The notes below the pieces were generated by a model that was given only the letters and a program-made list of their open reading frames with translations, had not been told where the DNA came from and did no database searches. A DNA stretch of 36,997 nucleotides from Candidatus Zixiibacteriota bacterium. Lineage in GTDB: Bacteria > Zixibacteria > MSB-5A5 > CAIYYT01. Positions 28,315-35,754 of this stretch are shown piece by piece. The position numbers and the translations under genes were made by a program. The stretch's first letter is position 1. Every line of letters begins with the position of its first letter. The stretch lies in NCBI GenBank assembly GCA_020853795.1, contig JADYYF010000142.1, positions 1-36,997 of the forward strand. Reading direction: 5' to 3'.

Positions 28315-29464
28315 AGCGGATGGCGAACTGCGTAGCGATGCGCGTGTAGTACGATGACCCGACAGGCCCGTGATGCAGGATCCAGACGGTGCTGTCATCG
28401 AAGTCAACGGAGGAGACCATTTTCACCGGCAGGGGATAGTCTCGGACCGGCTCACCATCGGCATCGACAGCGACAAGTGACCCGGTGGTTGCGATCACCA
28501 AGTTTCCGCTGTGATACGCCAAGTCGGTAATCTCGTTGAAGCGATCGAGAGAAAATGCCAGCGGTATGCCGAGAGGTTCACCCGATAGCAGCGAGTCGAT
28601 GGTATAGCTGACGGCGAGCCAGGAGTCTGGTTCGTATTTCAAGAACCAGAGTCGATCGGCGCCGGCGGTCACGGAAAAGAAAGTTCGGGTCGGCAGAGTC
28701 ACCTGATTCAGAATCTCTCCATCGGTGTTGAAACGCGCCAGGGAGTATCCGGCGATTAGCCAGAGGTTGGCGCCATCAAAGCAGATGTCGGAGGAATTCT
28801 CAATGCTGATGTCGTAACGATTCACAAGTTCGCCGCTGGTCGTGAACTTGTAGAGCGAGGGGGGATAGTGCCCGAAGGTCCACAGATACTGACCGTCGAA
28901 AGCGATGTCGTAGGCGCGAGATCCGTCTTCAAGTTGAAGCACGACGGCGAAGTATTTCGAGTGCAGTTGATAAGTTCTCAGGGCCAACCGGCACTCCAGG
29001 TTGGCAAAATCTGCGAGGTATGGCGAGGAACTGCGGAATCGAATCGTGCCTACGGGTGAGATCACGTTGGGTAATGCAATTCGGGTTCCGGACAAGCTGT
29101 TGTACTTGCAGGAGAACATGGGGTGGACGACATAGCCCGGTGCATCCTGCGGCGAAAACTGGACCCAGTCTTCCGCCTCGGGCCGCCACAACCAGTTGGG
29201 GACGTCGGCCGAGGTACCGGTCGTGTATCTGATTTCGAAGTCGTTGGCGGAGCTGTCGCGATAGAGCGGGTCCTGGCTGAGATCGAATTCGATGTCGCCT
29301 TCCCCAACGGCAACACCGGGTATCCAATCGGAGATCTCCTGGACGATGGTTTCGTCAAGGTACATTAGTTTGGATTGCGGTTCATCCTTGGGGGAAGTGA
29401 TCGATTTGTCGCCGCAGCCGCAAAGGATGGCTGTGACGCCGAGTATTGTTACCAGCCTTTTCAT
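28313..29464 (-). CDS. Lipoprotein with a beta-propeller-like C-terminal region
   Basis: The 383-aa protein has a lipoprotein signal (MKRLVTILGVTAILCGCGD) with the lipidated Cys probably Cys17; Cys at -2 is slightly unusual. Residues ~190-380 contain short repeats with the pattern DIAFDGQYLWTFG, DICFDGANLWLIAG and SVDFDDSTVWILH, typical of propeller blades that describe binding surfaces rather than enzymes. The part between residues 30 and 180 is unrecognised. ATG at 29464 follows AGGAGG by 4 nt. It is divergent from imuA and shares a 128-bp intergenic region that holds the LexA-type palindrome. Possible LspA client. Confidence 0.75.
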   Translation of the reverse strand: MKRLVTILGVTAILCGCGDKSITSPKDEPQSKLMYLDETIVQEISDWIPGVAVGEGDIEFDLSQDPLYRDSSANDFEIRYTTGTSADVPNWLWRPEAEDWVQFSPQDAPGYVVHPMFSCKYNSLSGTRIALPNVISPVGTIRFRSSSPYLADFANLECRLALRTYQLHSKYFAVVLQLEDGSRAYDIAFDGQYLWTFGHYPPSLYKFTTSGELVNRYDISIENSSDICFDGANLWLIAGYSLARFNTDGEILNQVTLPTRTFFSVTAGADRLWFLKYEPDSWLAVSYTIDSLLSGEPLGIPLAFSLDRFNEITDLAYHSGNLVIATTGSLVAVDADGEPVRDYPLPVKMVSSVDFDDSTVWILHHGPVGSSYYTRIATQFAIR

Positions 29465-29569
29465 AGCGCCTCCTCTGGCTTCATATAATTGACGTGACTG
29501 TCGCTGTTTCCGTCAATCCTAAAAAGTCACAAAAGTGATTGATCTTTCAGGGCGATTTACCGTAACTAT

Positions 29570-29589
29570 TACTGCACATTTGTGCAGTA
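29570..29589 (+). promoter_or_regulatory. LexA-type SOS operator in front of imuA
   Basis: TACTGCACATTTGTGCAGTA is a perfect palindrome with 9-bp arms around TT. It keeps the Escherichia coli-type layout TACTG-N10-CAGTA. It ends 3 nt before the imuA ATG, so a bound repressor would block transcription start or elongation. A possible -35 TTGATC lies at 29539-29544. No lexA gene is in the window, so the repressor is inferred. Confidence 0.8.
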
Positions 29590-29592
29590 TAT

Positions 29593-30513
29593 ATGAGACA
29601 GTTAGAGTTAGATATTCGGGATTTAGGCGGGAGGGAAAGCTCCCTCACCCCCGACCCCTCTCGCTTAGGAACTGCTGAGAAAGTAGGATCATCGTCAACG
29701 CAAGCGAAGCGTAGCAGTCTCACTCCCATGAATCAGCGCATACGAGATTGCTTCGTCGCGGCGGAGCGCGGAGGGAATGGTGAGGGAACGTTCGCTCCTC
29801 GCCATGACACGTTGAAGCAAGGCATGGGGATTGTTGAGAGTGCCGGTGCTGAAGCGGAATCGGAAAGGGAAAGCTCTCATTTGGCGGTACTACGGGAGTT
29901 GTTGCGGGGGCAGTGGCCCGAGGCGGGATATGTTGACCAGTTTGATCCACGGACATGTTTTCGCATCAACCTGGAATCACTCGGCGGGGTATTTCCGAAG
30001 TCGGGGATTCCGTATGGACAGATTTTGGAGATTACGGGCGGGGTGTCCTCGGGCAAAACCGGGTTACTGTTGCGAACGCTGGCGGCGCTGACGCCAACGC
30101 CACGGCTGGTTTATGTTGACGGGACGGGGACATTCTTCCCGCCGGCAGCGGCAGCGGCTGGAATCGACCCGCGGCAAATTTTGCTGTTGCGACCGGAACG
30201 GATCGGCGAGGCGATTCGCGGAGTCGAGCTACTGCTGGAGGCAAAGCTGGTGAACTGCGCGGTGTTTGACCTGGCGGGAGGGCGTGAGGTACTGCCGCGG
30301 ATTATGCTGCATCGGCTGCGCCGGCAGATCACGCGCGCCAAGGCCCTGGGGGTATTTTTGACCGAAGCTGGGGTGCATCTGCTCCCGGCCAGTTTTGTCT
30401 CGCTGCAACTGACGGTGCACAAGCTCGACCGCCACACACTGGAAGTTACCGCCACGCGGAGCCGGATCAACAACGAGGGGGCGAAAGGACGGCTGCACCT
30501 TGAAGCTGCCTGA
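29593..30513 (+). CDS. imuA: ImuA-like RecA-fold protein with an inserted N-terminal segment
   Basis: In the 306-aa protein, residues ~95-306 form a RecA-like domain with Walker A GGVSSGKT (149-156), Walker-B-like CAVFDLAGG, and a C-terminal LTVHKLDRHTLEVTATRSR. ImuA is a non-catalytic helper of the ImuB-DnaE2 mutasome that performs SOS-induced lesion bypass. Residues ~14-92 are foreign: they carry repeat P1 (ESSLTPDPS) and R1 (TFAPRHDTLKQGMGI). The insert is flanked by the 11-bp direct repeat AGGGAAAGCTC (29632-29642 and 29866-29876). Removing 234 nt (78 codons) joins MRQLELDIRDLGGRESS directly to HLAVLRELLRGQWPE in frame. The start ATG at 29593 lies 3 nt after the operator, without a clear ribosome site. 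The 3' end overlaps imuB by 14 nt. Confidence 0.85.
   Translation: MRQLELDIRDLGGRESSLTPDPSRLGTAEKVGSSSTQAKRSSLTPMNQRIRDCFVAAERGGNGEGTFAPRHDTLKQGMGIVESAGAEAESERESSHLAVLRELLRGQWPEAGYVDQFDPRTCFRINLESLGGVFPKSGIPYGQILEITGGVSSGKTGLLLRTLAALTPTPRLVYVDGTGTFFPPAAAAAGIDPRQILLLRPERIGEAIRGVELLLEAKLVNCAVFDLAGGREVLPRIMLHRLRRQITRAKALGVFLTEAGVHLLPASFVSLQLTVHKLDRHTLEVTATRSRINNEGAKGRLHLEAA
29632..29683 (+). repeat. Repeat family P, copy 1 (in imuA)
   Basis: It shares the head GGGAAAGCTCCCTC (29633-29646) with copy 4 in dnaE2 and the CCTCACCCCCGACCC-type core with copies 2 and 3. Read as ESSLTPDPS in the imuA frame. Its 3' half is diverged. Confidence 0.7.
29736..29832 (+). repeat. Repeat family R, copy 1 (in imuA)
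   Basis: 29761-29832 aligns without gaps to 32186-32257 in imuB, 64 of 72 positions identical by my count. The 5' extension (GAGATTGCTTCGTCGC) resembles a dispersed repeat seen in many bacterial genomes. Read as ERGGNGEGTFAPRHDTLKQ in the imuA frame. Confidence 0.8.
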
Positions 30514-32515
30514 TCGTTCTTTTCATGTCGCGCAGATGTGGCGGACGATTGTGGCGCGACGGGGAGCGGGGCAAAAAAGCCCCCTTGGCCCCTTTGCCAA
30601 GGGGGAATCGCGAACGTCGGTTGGTACAAAGCCTGAGTCGTCGAGTCCCCTCACCCCCGTCCCCTCGCCCAGAAGGAGGAGGGGGGAAAAAGATGCGGCG
30701 GGACGAGTGGTCTGTGCGCTGATTCCGCGGTTTGGATTGGCGCTTTACTGCAAGGACGATCCGCATCTTCTGCTCGACGCCGCGGTGCTGGCAGAGGATG
30801 GCACCGATACGGCGTTGGTTTTGGAAGTTAACGGCAAAGCAGCCAAGGCGGGAGTGACGGTCGGGATGACGGCGGCGCAGGCGGGAATGCTGTGCGCGGG
30901 TTTGGTGGTCAAGACAAAGAATCCGGCGCGGGAAGAAGAGGAACTTCAGGAGTTGCTGACGCGACTACAGGCGATCGCGCCACTGATCGAGGTGGAAACG
31001 CCGGGGGTGTTGCTGGTGGCGGCGGAAGGTTTTGACGCGCTTTACGGTGGCGAGCATCCGCTGGCCGAGCGGATCGTGCGGACAATCAAGGATTACGGTT
31101 TGCCGGTGCAGGCGGGGATCGGCGACAACCCGTTTGTGGCACGGCTGGCGGCGGAATTGACGCGACCGGGAACGGTGCAGGCTGTTGCGGCGGGGACGGC
31201 GCGCGTATTTTTGGCGCCGTTGCCGGTGAAGCATCTTCCGGTTAGTGTGGAAGTCCGCGAGCAGTTGCTGGCGCTGGGGATTCGGACGATCGGGCAGGCG
31301 GCGGAATTTCCGGCAAACGAATTAGTCGCGCGGTTCGGTGCGGAGGGGGCGCTGATTGCGCACCTGGCGCGCGGCAACGATCCGCGTCATTTCGTGCCGC
31401 TGGCATTGGAAGAAGATTTGACCGAGCGACTGATATTGGATGATCCGTACTGTCAGTTGCCGCTGGTCCTGGATTTGGCCGAGCGCGCGATGAAGCCGCT
31501 GTTGCAGCAATTGGGGCGGCGCGGGCTGGCGTGTGGGCGGATGGCGGTACGGTTGCAGTTTGCCGACCGCTCGCGGCAGACACTGGAGTTGGCGGTCGAC
31601 AAGCCAACATTGTCGCTGCGCAAGTTGCGGCGGCAACTGCAACATCAGTTGGAACAGGCACACGTTGACGACGGGGTGGTAGAGATCGCGGTCGCGCCGC
31701 TGGCGACCATGCCGCTGCACCCAACGCAGTTGGATTTGGCCGTCCGGGGCGATACCGGCAATGAAGAGCGTATCCTGGAACAGCAGATTCTCCGCAAGTC
31801 ACTCCTGACCGTACGAATTCACGCCGCGGTGTTGCCGGAGGATTGTTACTCGCTCAGTCGTTTTGATCCTCATGCAACTTCCCCACCGCCGGAGCTGCCG
31901 CTTCCGGAAACGTGCAGCAGCCGGCCCGCCTTCGCGCTGGCGGGGATTGTCGGACTGCGAACGTTCAACCCGGTGCGACGGATTGAGGTGATCAGCGAGA
32001 ACGAACAACCGCGGCTGATGATCGTGGGGGGACAGAGGCGGCGGATTGTGCGCTGTCACGGGCCGTGGCAGGTGTCGGGGCGCTGGTGGCATGACGAGTT
32101 TCGGCGCGACTATTTCGAGGTGGAAACCGAGCGGGGGGAGGTGTATTTGATTTATCGGGTGGTGCCGGGGGCGGTTAATTCCGCAGCGGAGAGCGGAGGA
32201 AATGGTCAAGCAACGTTCGCTCCTCGCAATGACACGTTGAAGCAAGGCGTGAGGATTACGGAGAGCGTCAGCGCGGGAAAGGGTAACAAATACAACCCCC
32301 TAGCCCCCTTTGCTAAGGGGGAATCGCGTGCGTCGTTTGGTACGGGGAACGGGATGTCGAGCCCCCTCACCCCCGACCCGTCTCCCAGGGGGGAGAGGGG
32401 AGAAACATCCCGTGCGCGTGGTATTCGAGGTCGCGAGAGTGAAGGCCAGATCAGAGATGGGGCGTGCCGGGGAGTGGCGGGCGCGGGCTGGTACTTGCAG
32501 GGGGTGTTTGATTGA
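30500..32515 (+). CDS. imuB: ImuB, catalytically degenerate Y-family polymerase, with repeat insertions at both ends
   Basis: The protein is 671 aa from TTG 30500 (AAAGGA upstream, 14-nt overlap with imuA). The conserved body begins at about residue 70 (VVCALIPRFGLALYCKDDP) and includes the Y-family-like ALYGG, GIGDNPFVARLAAEL and RFGAEGALIAHLARGND segments. The acidic triad of active polymerases is missing: CKDDP replaces DMDxF, and ETPGVLLVAAEGFDALYG replaces the SIDE motif region. That is typical for ImuB, a scaffold linking DnaE2 and the clamp. Residues ~20-69 (repeats Q1, P2) precede the body; GTG 30707 is an alternative start if they are untranslated leader. Residues 555-662 (R2, Q2, P3) split the C-terminal tail between EVYLIYRV and GWYLQGVFD, the normal terminus. 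dnaE2 follows without a gap. Confidence 0.88.
   Translation: MKLPDRSFHVAQMWRTIVARRGAGQKSPLGPFAKGESRTSVGTKPESSSPLTPVPSPRRRRGEKDAAGRVVCALIPRFGLALYCKDDPHLLLDAAVLAEDGTDTALVLEVNGKAAKAGVTVGMTAAQAGMLCAGLVVKTKNPAREEEELQELLTRLQAIAPLIEVETPGVLLVAAEGFDALYGGEHPLAERIVRTIKDYGLPVQAGIGDNPFVARLAAELTRPGTVQAVAAGTARVFLAPLPVKHLPVSVEVREQLLALGIRTIGQAAEFPANELVARFGAEGALIAHLARGNDPRHFVPLALEEDLTERLILDDPYCQLPLVLDLAERAMKPLLQQLGRRGLACGRMAVRLQFADRSRQTLELAVDKPTLSLRKLRRQLQHQLEQAHVDDGVVEIAVAPLATMPLHPTQLDLAVRGDTGNEERILEQQILRKSLLTVRIHAAVLPEDCYSLSRFDPHATSPPPELPLPETCSSRPAFALAGIVGLRTFNPVRRIEVISENEQPRLMIVGGQRRRIVRCHGPWQVSGRWWHDEFRRDYFEVETERGEVYLIYRVVPGAVNSAAESGGNGQATFAPRNDTLKQGVRITESVSAGKGNKYNPLAPFAKGESRASFGTGNGMSSPLTPDPSPRGERGETSRARGIRGRESEGQIRDGACRGVAGAGWYLQGVFD
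30580..30703 (+). repeat. Composite repeat Q1-P2 (imuA/imuB junction)
   Basis: Q1 (30580-30627) has a perfect 10-bp palindrome CCCCCTTGGC/GCCAAGGGGG (30580-30589, 30596-30605). A 13-nt spacer and P2 (from 30641) follow. It aligns without gaps to 32296-32396 in imuB over about 100 nt. Read as SPLGPFAKGESR and PLTPVPSP in the imuB frame. Confidence 0.8.
32186..32257 (+). repeat. Repeat family R, copy 2 (imuB C-terminal insertion)
   Basis: Second copy of R, read as ESGGNGQATFAPRNDTLKQ, the same frame as in imuA. It is the first part of a 324-nt (108-codon) insertion at 32162-32485. Confidence 0.8.
32296..32410 (+). repeat. Composite repeat Q2-P3 (imuB C-terminal insertion)
   Basis: Q2 (32296-32343), 42 of 48 positions identical to Q1, carries a nearly perfect palindrome. 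The 13-nt spacer is the same length as in Q1-P2. P3 (from 32357) can fold through TCTCCC/GGGAGA. Read as NPLAPFAKGESR and PLTPDPSPRGERGE in the imuB frame. Confidence 0.8.
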
Positions 32516-35500
32516 ATGAACTACATCGAACTGCACTGCCACTCGAATTTCTCGTTTTTGGACGGCGCGTCGCATCCGGAAGATCTGGTTGAAGCCGCTG
32601 CGCAATTGTGTTATCCCGCGCTGGCGCTGACCGATCACAACGGGCTGTATGGGATTGTTCGATTTAACCAGGTAGCCCAGCGCAAAGGGGTGCGGCCGAT
32701 TTTCGGCGCAGAGATCACACTCGACACCGGCCGGCATCTGGTGCTGTTGATCAAGGACGAGGGCGGTTACGCCAATTTGTCGCAATTGATCACGGCGGGA
32801 CAGCTGCCGCATGAAAAGGGCGAGGCGCGGATCGGGTGGGAGCAGTTGGACAAATATCGCGAAGGACTGATTGCGCTGTCGGGATGCGGGCGGGGGGAGA
32901 TTCCGACGCTGTTGCGGCGGGGCGAGACGACAGCAGCAGCGGCAGCGGCGAGTCGGTACGGCGAGTTGTTCGGGGGGGAGAATTTTTATCTGGAGATGCA
33001 GAATCATCATCTGCCGCAGCAGGAGACGGTGTGCGACCGGCTGTATGCGCTCGGGAAGCAGTTGGGACTTCCCTGCGTCGCGACCAATAATGTGCATTAC
33101 GCACGCGCCGACGGCCGACGGTTGCAGGATGTGCTGACCTGTATCAAACACCACACCGATCTGGATGCCGCCAACGGGAGGCTCTATCCCAACGGCGAGC
33201 GGTATCTGAAGGCACCGGCGGAGATGGCGCGGCTGTTCCAGGCGTATCCGGAAGCGGTGGCCAACACCCAGACGATTGCGGAGCGCTGCCGGTTTGTCCT
33301 GAATGCGCTGCCGACTTCCCTGCCGGAGTTTGCGATCCCCACAGGGCATACGCCGCACACCTATCTGCGCGAAATCACCTACCGCGGCGCGCGCGAACGC
33401 TGGGGTACGATTTTGCCGGCACAGCGACGACAACTGGAGCACGAGTTGCACCTGATCAACAAGCTCGATTTATCGGGGTATTTTTTGATCGTGTGGGATA
33501 TCGCGCGGTTTTGCCACGAACAGGCGATTCTGGCGCAGGGGCGCGGGTCGGCGGCGAATTCGGCGGTGTGCTATTGCCTGGGGATAACGGCGGTGGATCC
33601 GATCAAGCTGAAATTGCTGTTCGAGCGGTTCTTGTCGGAGGAGCGGCGCGAACCGCCGGATATCGACATCGATATCGCCAACAACCGGCGTGAAGAGGTG
33701 ATTCAGTATGTCTACAACAAATACGGGCGCGCGCATGCGGCGATGGTCTGCGAGGTGATCTGCTATCGCGGGCGGTCGGCGGTACGCGATGTCGGGAAGG
33801 CGCTGGGATTTTCGCTGGAGGAAGTGGACCGGCTGGCCAAGCTGCTGCACCACTATTCGAGCGGCGATGATGTCACGGCGATTATCGAAGAAGCCAAACT
33901 GAACAGCGGCAGCGCGCGGGTGGGGTTACTGCTGGAACTGGCGCAGCAGATTCAGGATTTTCCACGCCATCTCGGTATCCACTCGGGGGGGATGATCGTC
34001 ACCGGTAAGCCGTTGTCGCAGGTGGTGCCGATCGAAAATGCCACGATGCCGGAGCGGAGCGTGATCCAGTGGGATAAGGATGATGCGGGTGAGGTCGGGC
34101 TGGTTAAGATCGATCTGTTGGGACTGGGGATGCTGTCGTTGATCGATATTGCGTTCAAGCTGATTGCGCGCCAGCGCGGGCTGAAGCTCGATCCGGCGAA
34201 ACTGGCGTATGACGATCCGCGGGTGTACGAGTTGCTCAGCAAGGCCGAGACGGTCGGGGTGTTTCAGGTCGAGTCGCGCGCGCAGATGAACACGCTGCCG
34301 CGCCTGCAACCGCGTTGTTTTTATGATCTGGTGGTCGAAGTGGCGCTGATTCGGCCGGGGCCGATTCAGGGGGAGATGGTGCATCCGTATCTGCGACGGC
34401 GAGCGGGCGAGGAGGAGGTGACCTATCCGCATCCGTCGCTCAAGCCGATTTTAGAGCGGACGCTCGGAGTGCCGCTGTTTCAGGAGCAAGGGATGCAGGT
34501 GGCGATTGCGGCGGCGGGATTCAGTCCGAGCCAGGCGGATGAATTGCGACGTGCCATGGGGCACAAACGATCGCGCGAGCGCATGGAGGCGATCGCGCTG
34601 GATCTAATCGAGGGGATGACGCGGCACGGGATCGAGCAGGAGGTGGCGATGCGAATCTACAAGCAGTTGACGGCGTTCGCCGACTACGGCTTCCCCGAAT
34701 CGCACGCGGCATCGTTTGCCCTGCTGGTGTATGTGTCGGCGTACCTGAAGGTCTACTTCGCGCCGGAGTTTTACTGCGCGCTGCTGAACGCGCAGCCGAT
34801 GGGGTTTTATTCGCCGGCGAGCATTGTTTACGAGGGGCAGCGACGCGAGGTGACGTTTTTGCCGGTGGATGTCAATCGGAGTTCGTGGGATTGCACGATC
34901 GAGGCGGATGTTCGTGCCGCGACGACTTCAACTGCGGAGAAACTCGAATTGCGGGAAAGCTCCCTCGCGCCCGATTCGGTTCGCTCACGGATGAGGGAGA
35001 AAGACGCCGCGGGCGGTGAATCCGAAGGTACACAGAACGAGCAGCCGGCAGTGCGGTTGGGATACCGGTACGTCAAGGGATTGGGGGCGGATGCGCAGGA
35101 GATAATCGAGCGCGAACTGGCACGCGGGCCGTTTGCGTCGCTGGAAGATTTTGTGTACCGCACGCAATTGAATCGCGGCGCGCTGCAGCAGTTGGCGATG
35201 GTCGGAGCGTTTGACAGTTTCGGAATTACGCGGCGGCAGGCGGCGTGGCAGATTATGGCACTTACCGGGAGATCGAGCCAGGAACTACGTTTGCCGACGC
35301 CGGAACGGGGCGCGCTGCTTCTGCCGGTAATGCTTCCCGCCGAGGAATTGATCGCGGATTTCAAGGGGATGGATTTGTCGACGGCGCCGCATTTGATGCG
35401 CTTTGTGCGGCCGCAACTGGCGGCGCGGGGATTCAAGAACTCGGCGGATTTGGCGCAAACGCCCGACCGGCAACGAGTGCAGGTAGCGGGAATAATCGTG

Positions 35501-35752
35501 ATCCGGCAACGGCCCGGAACAGCGAAGGGGTTTTTGTTTATCACGCTGGAAGACGAGGCCGGGTTTATCAACGTCGTGGTCAAACCACAGCAGGTGGCGC
35601 AATTCGGGCGGATCGTGACCGACGGCAAGGCGCTGGTAGTAACCGGGACGGTGGAAAAGCAGGACGGGGTGATCAACGTGATCGGGAGAGATTTCCGGCC
35701 GCTGGAATTTGCCTTCCAAGATTTGGCGATCAAGTCGCGCGATTTTCGATAA
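32516..35752 (+). CDS. dnaE2: DnaE2, error-prone DNA polymerase III alpha subunit, with in-frame repeat insertion
   Basis: The 1078-aa protein starts with a PHP domain (MNYIELHCHSNFSFLDGASHPEDL). The palm motifs are RGSAANSAVCYCLGIT, PDIDIDI (two catalytic Asp) and KIDLLGLGML (third Asp); FPESHAASFALLVYVSAYLK is the family signature. A C-terminal OB domain (VQVAGIIVIRQRPGTAKGFLFITLEDE) follows, as in DnaE2 rather than replicative DnaE1. All catalytic residues are present, so this is the active polymerase of the mutasome. Residues ~799-844 are an insertion carrying repeat P4 (ESSLAPDSV...REKDAAG) between DCTIEAD and AVRLGYRYVKGLG, which are adjacent in the family. ATG begins immediately after the imuB stop. 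It converges on the last gene with 2 nt between stops. Confidence 0.93.
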   Translation: MNYIELHCHSNFSFLDGASHPEDLVEAAAQLCYPALALTDHNGLYGIVRFNQVAQRKGVRPIFGAEITLDTGRHLVLLIKDEGGYANLSQLITAGQLPHEKGEARIGWEQLDKYREGLIALSGCGRGEIPTLLRRGETTAAAAAASRYGELFGGENFYLEMQNHHLPQQETVCDRLYALGKQLGLPCVATNNVHYARADGRRLQDVLTCIKHHTDLDAANGRLYPNGERYLKAPAEMARLFQAYPEAVANTQTIAERCRFVLNALPTSLPEFAIPTGHTPHTYLREITYRGARERWGTILPAQRRQLEHELHLINKLDLSGYFLIVWDIARFCHEQAILAQGRGSAANSAVCYCLGITAVDPIKLKLLFERFLSEERREPPDIDIDIANNRREEVIQYVYNKYGRAHAAMVCEVICYRGRSAVRDVGKALGFSLEEVDRLAKLLHHYSSGDDVTAIIEEAKLNSGSARVGLLLELAQQIQDFPRHLGIHSGGMIVTGKPLSQVVPIENATMPERSVIQWDKDDAGEVGLVKIDLLGLGMLSLIDIAFKLIARQRGLKLDPAKLAYDDPRVYELLSKAETVGVFQVESRAQMNTLPRLQPRCFYDLVVEVALIRPGPIQGEMVHPYLRRRAGEEEVTYPHPSLKPILERTLGVPLFQEQGMQVAIAAAGFSPSQADELRRAMGHKRSRERMEAIALDLIEGMTRHGIEQEVAMRIYKQLTAFADYGFPESHAASFALLVYVSAYLKVYFAPEFYCALLNAQPMGFYSPASIVYEGQRREVTFLPVDVNRSSWDCTIEADVRAATTSTAEKLELRESSLAPDSVRSRMREKDAAGGESEGTQNEQPAVRLGYRYVKGLGADAQEIIERELARGPFASLEDFVYRTQLNRGALQQLAMVGAFDSFGITRRQAAWQIMALTGRSSQELRLPTPERGALLLPVMLPAEELIADFKGMDLSTAPHLMRFVRPQLAARGFKNSADLAQTPDRQRVQVAGIIVIRQRPGTAKGFLFITLEDEAGFINVVVKPQQVAQFGRIVTDGKALVVTGTVEKQDGVINVIGRDFRPLEFAFQDLAIKSRDFR
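34952..35014 (+). repeat. Repeat family P, copy 4 (in dnaE2)
   Basis: Head GGGAAAGCTCCCTC (34953-34966) is identical to copy 1. The tail (GAGAAAGACGCCGCGGG) matches the end of copy 2. Read as ESSLAPDSV...MREKDAAGG in the dnaE2 frame, the same frame as the other copies. Confidence 0.75.
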
Positions 35753-35754
35753 CG

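Noticed and set aside
29488-29517. ATTGACG/CGTCAAT inverted repeat in the imuA-lipoprotein gap
   Set aside because: Only 7-bp arms with a 16-nt spacer and no link to a good -10 box at proper distance; could be chance.
31242-31802. Overlapping frames opposite imuB
   Set aside because: Pro/Arg/Ala-rich antisense translations without motifs; imuB is supported by domain content and operon context.
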